The position numbers and the translations under genes were made by a program. Positions 16,582 to 25,057 of a DNA stretch of 64,000 nucleotides are shown piece after piece (positions within the stretch are counted from its first letter, which is position 1; the number at the start of each line of letters is the position of its first letter). The stretch comes from Palsa-1447 sp964414785. Its GTDB lineage: Bacteria > Verrucomicrobiota > Verrucomicrobiia > Opitutales > Opitutaceae. The notes under the pieces are model-generated. The model did no database searches and was not told the origin of the DNA. It worked only from the letters and a program-made list of their open reading frames with translations. The DNA is taken from contig CAYPXZ010000013.1 of NCBI GenBank assembly GCA_964414785.1, positions 1-64,000 of the forward strand, in the 5' to 3' direction.

Positions 16582-17181
16582 ATGTCGAAGGTATATTTCT
16601 ACTACTCGGCCATGAATGCCGGGAAGAGCACCGTGCTCCTCCAGTCGAGCTACAATTACCAGGAGCGCGGAATGCGCACGCTGCTGTTCATGCCGGCGCT
16701 CGACACGCGTGCCGGCTATGGGCGAATCCAGTCGAGGATCGGCCTGGCCTCGGAGGCCATCGCGCTGCAGGCGGCCGACAACCTGCTCGAGCGCGTGCAC
16801 CTCGACCACATGGAAAAGCCGGTCTCGTGCGTCCTCATCGACGAGGCCCAGTTCCTGACGCCGGAGCAGGTGGCCCAGGTCACCGACATCGCGGACACGC
16901 TGCGAATCCCCGTTCTATGCTACGGCCTGCGCACGGACTTCCAAGGACGGCTCTTCCCCGGCAGCGCCGCACTCCTGGCTGTCGCCGACAACCTGATTGA
17001 GCTGAAGACCATTTGTCACTGCGGCCGCAAGGCCACGATGAACCTGCGGATCGGTGCGGAAGGAAAGGCGGTCACCGTCGGCGCCCAGGTTGAGATCGGG
17101 GGAAACGACCGCTACGTAGCGATGTGCCGGCGGCATTTCAAAGAGGCGTTCAACGCAATCCAGCAACCTTCGCAGGGGTGA
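16582..17181 (+). CDS. tdk: Thymidine kinase
   Basis: 199-residue type II thymidine kinase of the pyrimidine salvage pathway, phosphorylating thymidine with ATP in the cytoplasm. The P-loop is YSAMNAGKSTVLL (about residues 8-20), the catalytic DEAQF lies near residue 90, and the lasso-loop YGLRTDFQGRLFPGS binds the base region. Zinc ligands appear as CHC in TICHCGRK and, later, the MCRRHF Cys/His. Length and motif spacing match the family. The start at 16582 follows a non-conserved open stretch; the 74-bp gap from the upstream gene holds no visible signal. Confidence 0.95.
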   Translation: MSKVYFYYSAMNAGKSTVLLQSSYNYQERGMRTLLFMPALDTRAGYGRIQSRIGLASEAIALQAADNLLERVHLDHMEKPVSCVLIDEAQFLTPEQVAQVTDIADTLRIPVLCYGLRTDFQGRLFPGSAALLAVADNLIELKTICHCGRKATMNLRIGAEGKAVTVGAQVEIGGNDRYVAMCRRHFKEAFNAIQQPSQG

Positions 17182-17206
17182 AACGCACCTAAACCGCTCC
17201 GGAACA

Positions 17207-17239
17207 GGGCGCCCGATGCCGGTCCAATTGGGGGCGCCC
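17207..17239. terminator. Hairpin between convergent genes
   Basis: Two copies of the self-complementary octamer GGGCGCCC (17207-17214 and 17232-17239) form an 8-bp GC stem with a 17-base loop in the 64-bp space between the ends of tdk and the release-factor-like gene. There is no T-run on either strand, so it would act as a bidirectional, perhaps Rho-assisted, stop. Confidence 0.35.
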
Positions 17240-17245
17240 GCCCGG

Positions 17246-17632
17246 CTACTCCGACTCGGTGCGCCCTCGGCGGGCCTTGATCCCCGCCCTATGCTTCTTC
17301 GCCTCGATCATCCTCACCTTCTGGCCATGGCTCTTCTGGCGGTGGCGCCGGATATTCCTCTGGCGTTCGTCCTGCTCAGCCGTCGCTCTGGCACGCCTGC
17401 GCTCCTCGAGCTTCTGGCAAAGCTCCGACCAGGCCAACTGCCGGTTGAGCGCCTGTGACCGCTCGCGCTGGCAGCGCACCTCGATGCCCGTGGGGCGATG
17501 GCGAAGCCAGACGCAGGACGAGGTCTTCTGGATCTTTTGGCCCCCTTTCCCCGAGCCCAGGACAAACCGCTCCTCGACGTCCGCGATGCGAACGCCGATG
17601 GCGGCAAGCCTTTCTTCGAATTCGCGGTTCAT
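17246..17632 (-). CDS. Release-factor-like GGQ domain protein (ribosome rescue type)
   Basis: 128 residues consisting only of the peptidyl-hydrolase domain of class I release factors. The catalytic loop is VLGSGKGGQKIQKTSSCV (GGQ near residues 32-34), followed by RHRPTGIEVRCQRERSQALNR and a long strongly basic tail (ERRRARATAEQDERQRN, then RRHRQKSHGQK). There is no codon-recognition domain. This is the layout of ArfB/YaeJ and of mitochondrial mtRF-R (C12orf65), in which the basic tail enters an empty mRNA channel and GGQ frees the stalled peptide. Rescue is thus the likely role. ATG at 17632 is used; a GTG at 17641 is equally possible. Confidence 0.85.
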   Translation of the reverse strand: MNREFEERLAAIGVRIADVEERFVLGSGKGGQKIQKTSSCVWLRHRPTGIEVRCQRERSQALNRQLAWSELCQKLEERRRARATAEQDERQRNIRRHRQKSHGQKVRMIEAKKHRAGIKARRGRTESE

Positions 17633-17683
17633 CGTTCGCACAACAGCCTCTGAAAAAACTCCGACAAGGGGAATTGAAAAAGG

Positions 17684-17720
17684 GGTGCGAAAGGGATTAC
17701 GCTTCCCTTTTCGCCACACC
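17684..17720. other. Imperfect hairpin in the divergent start region
   Basis: Left arm GGTGCGAAAGGG (17684-17695) pairs with CCCTTTTCGCCACACC (17705-17720) with small bulges and a 9-base loop. It lies between the start of the release-factor-like gene (- strand) and that of the GH9 gene (+ strand), 58 bp before the latter. It could be a leader structure or operator. Confidence 0.3.
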
Positions 17721-17777
17721 CGTGGTCGGTGACCCCGCCCGTGTGCCGGCAACCCCCCTTGTCCCGTCCCTTTCCCC

Positions 17778-20327
17778 ATGAAGTCCTCTATCCCAACTTT
17801 TCTGGCACCGGCGGCGGCTATCTCGGCCATTGCGATGGCCACCGCAGCCATGGCCGCCGATGAGACCCTTGCGATCAACGACCTCGAGTACCTCGAGATG
17901 GCGGGCCTCAACGTCATGCTGGCGCACGACTACTATCCCGAGGGACACCAGGGCGGCGTCGGGGTGATCCAAAATGGCCAGCGCGTCGCGACGAACGGCG
18001 ACCTGCGCCTAGAGCCGACGCCAGGCCAGTGGCAGCCCACCCCTGCCGTCGGGACCCGCCGCGTAGACAGGGTATCCAACGAGATAAGCGTACACATGGC
18101 CTATCCCAACGAGAGCCAGAACCGGAAGGGCCTTAACCCGATCGCGTACCCCGACCTGAAGCTCGGCTACGACGTCAAGGTCAGGCCCGACGGCCGCTCG
18201 TTCCGGATCATCGTCGACCTCGATGAGCCCCTGCCCGCGGCGTGGGTCGGCAAGGTGGGATTCAATCTCGAACTGTTTCCGGGCGTCCTGTTCGGGAAGA
18301 CCTTCGAGATCGGGGGCCGATTCGGATCGTTCCCGAGGCAGGCCAACGGCCCGGGTGCCGTGGCCGACGGGGACTATGAGCTCGAACCGCTCGGCCACGG
18401 CCCGAAGCTGACGGTGGCGCCGGAATCCGACCTGCAGCGCATGAGCATCGAGGCGGTGCGCGGTGGCGAGATTGAGCTGCTCGATGGGCGAGCCCAGCAC
18501 AACAACGGTTGGTTCGTTGCTCGGGCGCTGGTCCCGGCGGGGGCAACGAAGGCGGCCATTGAGTGGCGCGTGACCCCCAACGTGATTCCCGGCTGGAGGT
18601 CCGATCCCGTCATCCAGGTCTCCCAGGTTGGGTACCACCCAAGGCAGCCCAAGATCGCCGTCATCGAGCTCGACCGACGCGAGACCGTGTTCAGGCCGGT
18701 CTCGCTGTACAGAATTACGGAGACGGGCCCGGTAAAGGTCGCCGAGCGACCCGCGATGGACTGGGGGCGCTTCTTGCGGTTCCACTACCTCAGGTTCGAC
18801 TTCACCGACGTAGTGAAGCCGGGAATGTATGCCGTCGGCTACGGCGATCTGCGGTCCAACGTATTCCAGATCAGCGAACACGTGTTCGAGAGGAACGTCT
18901 GGCAGCCGACCGTGGAGTACTTCCTGCCCGTGCAGATGGACCACATGAGGGTGAACGATCATTATCGCGTGTGGCACGGCCTGTCGCACATGGACGACGC
19001 GCTGATGGCGCCGGTGAACTACAACCATTTCGACGGGTACACGCAGGGGCCCTCAACCCTGACAAAGTTCAAGCCCGGCGACCATGTGCCCGGGCTCGAC
19101 AAGGGCGGCTGGTTTGACGCCGGCGACCACGATCTTCGGATCGAGTCGCAGATAGACACGGTCCACGGGCTGGCGCTGGCCTGGGAGCTCTTCCATCCGG
19201 CGCTCGATAACACCACGATCGACCAGGCCTCCGGCATCGTCGAGATCCACAGGCCGGACGGTAAGCCCGATATTCTCCAGCAGATCGAACACGGCGTGCT
19301 CAGCGTCGTCGGCGGCTACAATTCGATGGGCCGCCTCTACCGGGGGATCCAGGATGCGTCCCTTCACCAGTACACCTTTCTCGGCGACGCCGCCAACATG
19401 ACCGATAACATTGTCTTCCACGATGACGATGGCGCGGCGATGAAGGTGCTGTCGGAGGCAGCGACAGCCGGAGATCAGTCCGAGCCGAAGATAGACCACC
19501 TCCCCCCTCTGGGTTCCCCGGGTTCGGCCGATGACCGCTGGGTGTTCACCGAGGAGAGTCCCGAGCACGAGCTTGATACGGCCGGCGGCCTCGCCGCGGC
19601 CTCACGCGCCCTGGCGGGCTTCAATGACCCCCTCGCGCGGGACTGCCTGCGCATAGCCCAGGAGCTCTGGGCCAGTGCGAGGGCACCCGACGTGTCCCTG
19701 GACCGCCTTGAGCCCGCGATCGAGCTCTTCCAGACGACCGGTGAGAAGAAGTACGCGGACACCATCATCGCCCTCGGCGACAAGATAGTGGAGAACGTCG
19801 GGCAGTATGGCTGGCTCGGCGCCCGGTCGCTGGGCCTGGTGAAGGACCCGGCATTCGTCGCCAAGGTGAGGGCAGCGCTCCTTGTCTACCGCTCCGACGT
19901 CGACGCGCTCGAGAAGAAGACGCCCTACGGTATTCCCTACGAGCCCGATGTCTGGGGGGCCGGATGGGACATCCAGAGGTTCGGCGTGCAGCAGTATTTC
20001 CTCCACGCAGGCGCCCCCGACATCTTTCCCACCACCTACATGCTTCACGCGGTCGATTTCATCCTTGGCTGCCATCCGGGTGCGAACACCTCGTCGTTCG
20101 TCTCCGGGGTCGGGGCGAATTCCCTGATTCCGGCCTACGGATTGAATCGCGCCGACTGGTCCTATATCCCGGGCGGAATCGCCTCCGGAACCGCCCTCAT
20201 CAGGCCGGACTTTCCGGAACTCCTCGATTGGCCCTTCCTCTGGCAGCAGCGCGAGTACTGCCTCGGGTACGCAACCTCGGACTACGTCTTCCTTGTCCTC
20301 GCGGCCAACCACGTCCTCAACAACTGA
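17778..20327 (+). CDS. Secreted glycoside hydrolase family 9 enzyme
   Basis: 849 residues. A Sec signal peptide ends near residue 26 (AMATAAMAA). Residues about 30-270 form an extra beta-rich domain I do not recognise. Residues about 275-370 are the CelD-type Ig-like domain (VIQVSQVGYHPRQPK). The rest is the (alpha/alpha)6 GH9 barrel with GGWFDAGDHDLR (Asp447 and Asp450, base/nucleophile-water positions) and, near the end, QQREYCLGYATSDY with the catalytic acid Glu826. GH9 enzymes are mostly endoglucanases or exo-acting cellulases/glucosidases. The usual HHR motif is altered (GANTSSFVSGVGANS), so substrate preference may differ. It stands in front of a small pterin dehydratase gene, four bases away. 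Confidence 0.88.
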   Translation: MKSSIPTFLAPAAAISAIAMATAAMAADETLAINDLEYLEMAGLNVMLAHDYYPEGHQGGVGVIQNGQRVATNGDLRLEPTPGQWQPTPAVGTRRVDRVSNEISVHMAYPNESQNRKGLNPIAYPDLKLGYDVKVRPDGRSFRIIVDLDEPLPAAWVGKVGFNLELFPGVLFGKTFEIGGRFGSFPRQANGPGAVADGDYELEPLGHGPKLTVAPESDLQRMSIEAVRGGEIELLDGRAQHNNGWFVARALVPAGATKAAIEWRVTPNVIPGWRSDPVIQVSQVGYHPRQPKIAVIELDRRETVFRPVSLYRITETGPVKVAERPAMDWGRFLRFHYLRFDFTDVVKPGMYAVGYGDLRSNVFQISEHVFERNVWQPTVEYFLPVQMDHMRVNDHYRVWHGLSHMDDALMAPVNYNHFDGYTQGPSTLTKFKPGDHVPGLDKGGWFDAGDHDLRIESQIDTVHGLALAWELFHPALDNTTIDQASGIVEIHRPDGKPDILQQIEHGVLSVVGGYNSMGRLYRGIQDASLHQYTFLGDAANMTDNIVFHDDDGAAMKVLSEAATAGDQSEPKIDHLPPLGSPGSADDRWVFTEESPEHELDTAGGLAAASRALAGFNDPLARDCLRIAQELWASARAPDVSLDRLEPAIELFQTTGEKKYADTIIALGDKIVENVGQYGWLGARSLGLVKDPAFVAKVRAALLVYRSDVDALEKKTPYGIPYEPDVWGAGWDIQRFGVQQYFLHAGAPDIFPTTYMLHAVDFILGCHPGANTSSFVSGVGANSLIPAYGLNRADWSYIPGGIASGTALIRPDFPELLDWPFLWQQREYCLGYATSDYVFLVLAANHVLNN

Positions 20328-20330
20328 ACC

Positions 20331-20630
20331 ATGAAAAAGCTAAGCCCCGCTCAGATTGCACTCCGGCTCAAAATGGTCCCCCTTTGGAGGAAGCGGGGCA
20401 GCTCGATCCTGCGCCTGTTTGAGTTCGACGGCTTCATGAAAGCCATTGAGTTCGTTGACCGCGTCGCAAGAACCGCCGAGAAACACGACCACCACCCCGA
20501 CATCGACGTGCGGTGGAACAAGGTCACCCTGACCCTGACCACCCACTCCAAGGGGGGTCTCACCGCAAACGACTTCGACTCGGCGGAAAGGATGGGCGCG
20601 ATCTACTCGCGATTCTTCGAGCCCAGGTAG
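20331..20630 (+). CDS. phhB: Pterin-4a-carbinolamine dehydratase
   Basis: 99-residue small enzyme that dehydrates 4a-hydroxytetrahydrobiopterin, recycling the pterin cofactor of aromatic amino acid hydroxylases. The diagnostic motif is intact: AEKHDHHPDIDVRWNKV (His-His-Pro, then Trp), followed by THSKGGLTANDFDSA with the conserved Asp. Full length for the family. The start codon is three bases after the GH9 stop, so the genes are probably co-transcribed although functionally unrelated. No phenylalanine hydroxylase is nearby; in many bacteria the family also occurs without one, with an unclear role. Confidence 0.92.
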   Translation: MKKLSPAQIALRLKMVPLWRKRGSSILRLFEFDGFMKAIEFVDRVARTAEKHDHHPDIDVRWNKVTLTLTTHSKGGLTANDFDSAERMGAIYSRFFEPR

Positions 20631-20641
20631 GCGCCGGAGGT

Positions 20642-21655
20642 TCAGTCCGCAGCGGCCCAAGCGAGTCCGTCGTCCACCGAACCGACGTCAATCAGCCTCC
20701 GGACCCCCCAATCCTTGAGATCCACGACTGCGACCTTGGCGCTTCGGTCGCACGACACATAGGCGACCAGGCCGTCGGGGCGAACGAGCACCTCCTGGGG
20801 CGACCTTGGCACATCCAGCGTGCGCACCAAGCGCATCGCCGACAGGTCGACCAGTCCCACCTTGTCGATCGCTGGCATCGCCACGACCAGCCAGCGGCCG
20901 TCGGGCGTCGCGGCGGTGCCGAACGCAAGGCCTGGAAGGGGAATCGAGCGGCTTACCGAGTTTGACACGGTGTCAATGACGGCGAGCCGTAGCGCGGTTT
21001 GGTCGGCCGTAAAGACCCATCTGTCGTCCGTGGAGAGTGCGATCCTCTGAATGGCAGGAGCAACGGCGATTGTCGCCTCGAGTGAGCGCGTCTGGAGGTC
21101 TAGGACGGAGACGGTTCCCGAACGCACGTTGGCGGTGTACCCCCGCCGGCCATCCCTCGAGATCGCAAGCATATGCGATTCGGCTTTGCCGGTTGGGATC
21201 GAGCCGACGACCTTCAGGCTGCCCGGGTCTATGATTGTCACGGAGTCCTCAAGTTCGGTGGTCACGTAGAGGAGCCCGTCCCTCGGCCCGAAGACCGGGC
21301 GGTGGGGGCGGATGCCCCTCCCGAAATCGACGGTCCCGACGACCGCGCGCCGGCTGAGGTCGATCACCCGGATCAGGCTACCGTCCGAGCCCGGTCTGCC
21401 GACTCCGGAATTGCCGTAGATCGGGACGAATGCCCGCTTTCCGTCGGGCGACACCGCGACCTCGTGGCCCGTGTCCCCTTCCTCCGCCACTTGGGCGATC
21501 TGCACTTCGGTGGCTGCGTCGACGATCGACAGGCTGTGCGCACCCTTGTTCGCCACCAGGAGGTAACCTCCGGCCCGGGACTCGCCCTTTGCCGCCAGGC
21601 ACCCCGCGAAGGTCCCAACCCACAGGAACACCTTGGAAGTGAACGCTCGGCTCAT
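20642..21655 (-). CDS. Secreted YVTN-type beta-propeller protein
   Basis: 337 residues from the ATG at 21655, which gives a signal peptide (TSKVFLWVGTFAGCLAA). The rest is a series of about seven 40-45-residue blades of the pattern 'LLVANKGAHSLSIVDAAT...EVAVSPDGKRAFVP', typical of YncE/YVTN surface or periplasmic propellers. No extra catalytic or heme motif is visible. It is 53 bp downstream of the DEAD-box helicase gene on the same strand, and its 3' end meets the pterin dehydratase gene 11 bp away. Function is unknown; such propellers usually bind partners or substrates. Confidence 0.8.
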   Translation of the reverse strand: MSRAFTSKVFLWVGTFAGCLAAKGESRAGGYLLVANKGAHSLSIVDAATEVQIAQVAEEGDTGHEVAVSPDGKRAFVPIYGNSGVGRPGSDGSLIRVIDLSRRAVVGTVDFGRGIRPHRPVFGPRDGLLYVTTELEDSVTIIDPGSLKVVGSIPTGKAESHMLAISRDGRRGYTANVRSGTVSVLDLQTRSLEATIAVAPAIQRIALSTDDRWVFTADQTALRLAVIDTVSNSVSRSIPLPGLAFGTAATPDGRWLVVAMPAIDKVGLVDLSAMRLVRTLDVPRSPQEVLVRPDGLVAYVSCDRSAKVAVVDLKDWGVRRLIDVGSVDDGLAWAAAD

Positions 21656-21708
21656 GCGCGGGGTATAACGGGACGCTTGGGTGTGAATGTCAATTTCCCG
21701 CGCCTCGG

Positions 21709-23397
21709 TCAATCGAGCGCCTTCTCGTCGGTGGTCGCAGGGCTCAGCTTTAGCGAGTGCCCGCGGATCCGGATCCCATTGAGCTTTCTCAGGATCAACT
21801 CGGCATGCTCCTCGGCCACGTCCACGAGGGAATGGCGCTGGTGGATGTCGATGGCGCCGACGACTTCCGAGTTGAGCCGCGTGACGCCCGTGATCTTGCC
21901 AACTATCTCGCCGGTGGTGACCAGGTGCTTGCGCCCCGCATTGACAAAGAGTGTCACCATCCCCGCCTCCTTGCCCGTGCGCCTGCTCGGTGCCGGCTCC
22001 GCCTCGGCGGTCTGGTCGGCCTCCTCGGGCTCGACTTCCCGCGCCTTGTGCCCGGCAGCATGCGCCTTGGGGGCGGGCCTGCCTTCGGCCGGCCCCGCCT
22101 TCGGGCTCGCCCCTCCCTTCAGCAGTTGGATCAGGGCCGAGCAGATATCGGTGCTCGAGTACCCCTGGTCCAGCAGCCGATCGACGACCCGGTCCTGCTT
22201 CTCGAACTGGCCCGCGTCGATCACGCCGCGTATCTTCTCGAAGAACAGGTTGGCCCGCGCCTCGTCCACCTGGCCGAGCGACGGCGCGGTCTCGCGCCTG
22301 ATCTTGAGATTGGCGAACCGGACCATGCTCTGAAGCCGGTAAAGCTCCCGGCCAGAGACGAAGGTCACCGCCCTCCCCGATTTGCCCGCGCGCGCCGTGC
22401 GCCCTATGCGGTGGGTGTAGTCCTCGGCGTCGTTCGGCAGGTCGAAGTTGAAGACCACCTCGAGGTCGTCGACATCGAGACCGCGCGCGGCGACGTCCGT
22501 CGCGACAAGGAACTCAAACGCTCGCTTGCGGAACTTCTCCATCACGCGCGTGCGCTGCATCTGGCTGAGATCGCCGTGAAGGCGGTCGGTCGCGTACCCG
22601 CGGGCGTGAAGCTGCTGGTCCAGCTCGTCCACCATGACCTTGGTGCTGCAGAAGATGAGCCCATAGCGGAAGTCGTTCAGGTCGATGAGCCGTGTCAGCA
22701 CCTCGAGCTTCGAGCGCCTGTCCACCTCGTAGTAGACCTGGTCAACCTGCGGCGCATTGTGGGCTTGGGACTCGATCTTGACCCACGCCGGATCGCGGGA
22801 GTAGCGGCCGATGAGGTCCTGGATCGCGCGGGGCATCGTGGCCGAGAAAAAGAGGAGCTGCCGCTGCGCCGGCACCGACTTGAGGATATGCTCGATGTCG
22901 TCGCGGAAACCCATGTCGAGCATGCGGTCCGCCTCGTCGAGCACGACAAGCCGAAGCCCATCCAGCTTGAGGGTCCCGCGCTCCATGTGGTCCATGACCC
23001 TTCCCGGCGTCCCGATGACGATCTGCACACCGGCCTCAAGCGCGCGAAACTGCCGGTCGTACGATTGCCCGCCGTATATCGGCACCACGTGCAACCCTCG
23101 CTTGAAGAGGAGGAGCTTGCCCGTCTCCTCTGCCACCTGGACGGCCAGCTCGCGCGTGGGGCATAGGATGAGAACCTGGACCTTATGTATCTGGGCCTTG
23201 GCTAACTCAATGGCGGGAATGGCGAACGCCGCAGTCTTTCCCGAACCCGTGGCCGATTGCCCGACGACGTCACGGCCGGCGAGGACTGCGGGAATGACCG
23301 CCGTCTGGATGGGCGAAGCCTCCTCGTATCCGAGCTTGTGCACGGCCTTCAGTATCTCCTGCGACACACCGAGCTCGGCAAATGGGCGTTTTTCCAT
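21709..23397 (-). CDS. DEAD-box RNA helicase with DbpA-type RNA-binding domain
   Basis: 562-residue ATP-dependent RNA helicase of the DeaD/CsdA/DbpA group. Motifs in order: FAELGVSQEILKAV and Q-motif SPIQT, Walker A ATGSGKT, PTRELA, GTPGR, DEAD as VLDEADRMLDMGF, SAT, and in the second RecA domain DVAARGLDVDD and HRIGRTARAGKSG. A low-complexity Ala/Glu/Lys linker (about residues 425-475) is followed by a C-terminal DbpA RNA-binding domain (VTLFVNAGRKHLVTTGEIVG to the end), which in DbpA docks on 23S rRNA hairpin 92. Roles in ribosome assembly or cold-stress RNA turnover are expected. Confidence 0.95.
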   Translation of the reverse strand: MEKRPFAELGVSQEILKAVHKLGYEEASPIQTAVIPAVLAGRDVVGQSATGSGKTAAFAIPAIELAKAQIHKVQVLILCPTRELAVQVAEETGKLLLFKRGLHVVPIYGGQSYDRQFRALEAGVQIVIGTPGRVMDHMERGTLKLDGLRLVVLDEADRMLDMGFRDDIEHILKSVPAQRQLLFFSATMPRAIQDLIGRYSRDPAWVKIESQAHNAPQVDQVYYEVDRRSKLEVLTRLIDLNDFRYGLIFCSTKVMVDELDQQLHARGYATDRLHGDLSQMQRTRVMEKFRKRAFEFLVATDVAARGLDVDDLEVVFNFDLPNDAEDYTHRIGRTARAGKSGRAVTFVSGRELYRLQSMVRFANLKIRRETAPSLGQVDEARANLFFEKIRGVIDAGQFEKQDRVVDRLLDQGYSSTDICSALIQLLKGGASPKAGPAEGRPAPKAHAAGHKAREVEPEEADQTAEAEPAPSRRTGKEAGMVTLFVNAGRKHLVTTGEIVGKITGVTRLNSEVVGAIDIHQRHSLVDVAEEHAELILRKLNGIRIRGHSLKLSPATTDEKALD

Positions 23398-23433
23398 GGA
23401 TCACGGTGGGTCAGTGGACCTGCAAGGGGCAGC

Positions 23434-24743
23434 CTAAAATGGCCGGATCGCGGCCAGCTTCTGGGCCGTCGTCGCGGCCAGGTTCCTCCCGTTGAGGCTG
23501 TCGTTGAGGATCAATAGCCCGACAAAGAGGATCGTCAGGCTGACAAGGACTCCCAGGGGCAGCAGCCGAAGCGTTCTTTCCCCAAGTGATTTCGTATGCC
23601 GTTGTCGATTATCCATATCCGCGAATTCCCGCGCCCCGATGTCACTGAGTAGGACGTCGCATGCCTCGAGAAGCGAGTTGCCGCCGCCCTCCTCAAGCCG
23701 CTTGCGTGCAGCCGTCTGGCCAATCCGGGCCTGGGCGTCGGCCGCACCCACGACGAGTTCGGACTGCCTCGCGACCAAGGATTGGAGCTGATCAAGCCGC
23801 CCTCCGCCGTCCTCCCCAAGTGGTTCAGGGCGCCGCGAACCACGGCGAGTTCACGGTCCTGCGGCTCCAGGGACGACCCCTCGCGCTGCTGCAGGAACGC
23901 CCTCTGGCTTCTGGCGAGATTCTCAATGGCCGTGCGGGATTCCTCCACCCACCTGAGGGCCTCGTGGGCCTGCGTGACGGATCCCGCGGCATTACTGAGG
24001 AAGTTCGTGTAATTATAGGAGATTCCCGTCGCCGCGAGCATGATGACGATGCCTGCGGCGAACCCCGCGGAAACCCTGACATCGAGCGCCCAGGCGAATT
24101 CCCCTTCGGACCAAATGAGCGCCAGGATTCCTAGCCCGAACAGGGTGAACCCGCTGGCGACGGGCAGCGACATTCCCGCCTGGCTCCGCCAGCCGAACTC
24201 GCCGGGGCCCTCTGTGGCGTGGCCAAGGATGTTGAAGCACCCGACGACCACAAGCGATGCCCCGAGGGCCGCGGAGACGGCGCTCCTCAGGCGGGCAATG
24301 CGGGGTCGCGAGGAACTGAATACGCAGAGGCCTGCCACGGAAAGGCAGAAGGCCGACGTCGCCGACATGCGCCCCGCCTGCGGGTCGCCCATGGCGGCCG
24401 CCACCGCGCCGGGGAGCAGGGCGTCAATTCCCGTCCGCGAGCCGGTCACGTATACGATCAGGGTCGCCGCGCCGAGCGAGAAGGCCGACGCCCCCAACAC
24501 CGCGGAGGCGGGCCTCCACCCTCCCAGCGGGGCGGTCCGGGTGAGGTTCGCCAGTGCCGCGCCGAGAAGGATAAGGCCAAACGCAGAGGCCCCCTTCATC
24601 GCCGAAAAGCCAAAGATATCCACACGGGATTCCCCGACGCCATTCACCGGCCCGGCGAGCTCCAGCACGCACAGGGCAACTACGGCGATGGCAAAGCCGC
24701 GGGCCATGGCCACCTGGGAAGGTTTTACACGATGCGGGGTCAC
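23434..24743 (-). pseudogene. Frameshifted membrane sensor with CHASE3 domain and no kinase domain
   Basis: Reading from a GTG at 24743 or ATG at 24707, frame one encodes about eight hydrophobic helices in a repeat seen in PAS-kinase sensors (GGRVSATSAFC-like 'MS-x-x-TAF-x-x-L' helices: GRMSATSAFCLSVAG, GMSLPVASGFTLFG), then the first part of a CHASE3 domain (SRTAIENLARSQRAFLQQRE). Near 23790-23815 the frame must shift by one base to continue as RLDQLQSLVARQSELVV and on to a transmembrane helix (GVLVSLTILFVGLLIL). The protein ends 16 residues later, without HAMP, kinase or other output domain. The shift may be real decay or a single-base sequence error; the missing output domain is real either way. 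Confidence 0.65.
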
Positions 24744-25057
24744 GGGACAGCAATCTGGATCGGGGTCGAGTCGCCAGGCTTTGCCGCGCTGACGCAAAGG
24801 GGATTTTTGCGTGAATCCCGTAGCCCTTCCCGATTGCTCTATTTACGGGCATGGCGTGGGTACAATGATGTCCGCGAGGCGGCCGCGGATAAGGGGTGGA
24901 GGGGTTTCCCGGTCTCGCAGAGCGAAAGTGGACTGCGGCCAATGAACCCACTGCGGGGAACTTAGCAAGGGTACCGTCGAGAACCGGGGTCCGCCCGATC
25001 GGTCCCGCCAATTGGTTTGACGGCACTCGACGTTCCAAAGCAAAGCTCTAGGCGCGA
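24744..25057. other. 314-bp intergenic region before the LysE gene
   Basis: Divergent start region of the CHASE3 sensor (- strand) and the LysE gene (+ strand). A good -10-like TACAAT occurs at 24861-24866, but the nearest -35-like hexamer (TTGCTC at 24834-24839) is 21 bases away, too far for a convincing promoter. No gene, repeat or RNA seen. Confidence 0.5.

Noticed and set aside
20962..20976. Perfect palindrome TTGACAC-G-GTGTCAA resembling a CRP/FNR or Pho-type site
   Set aside because: It lies in the middle of the beta-propeller coding sequence, far from any start, and its spacing (TTGA-N7-TCAA) is wrong for FNR-type sites.
21757..23166. 469-codon open frame on the + strand opposite the DEAD-box helicase
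   Set aside because: It is a GC-driven mirror of the helicase gene; its translation is Arg/Val/Leu-rich low-complexity sequence with no motif, whereas the - strand shows every helicase motif.
24834..24866. Promoter from TTGCTC and TACAAT upstream of the LysE gene
   Set aside because: The 21-base spacing is too long and the start codon lies nearly 200 bases downstream with no supporting feature.
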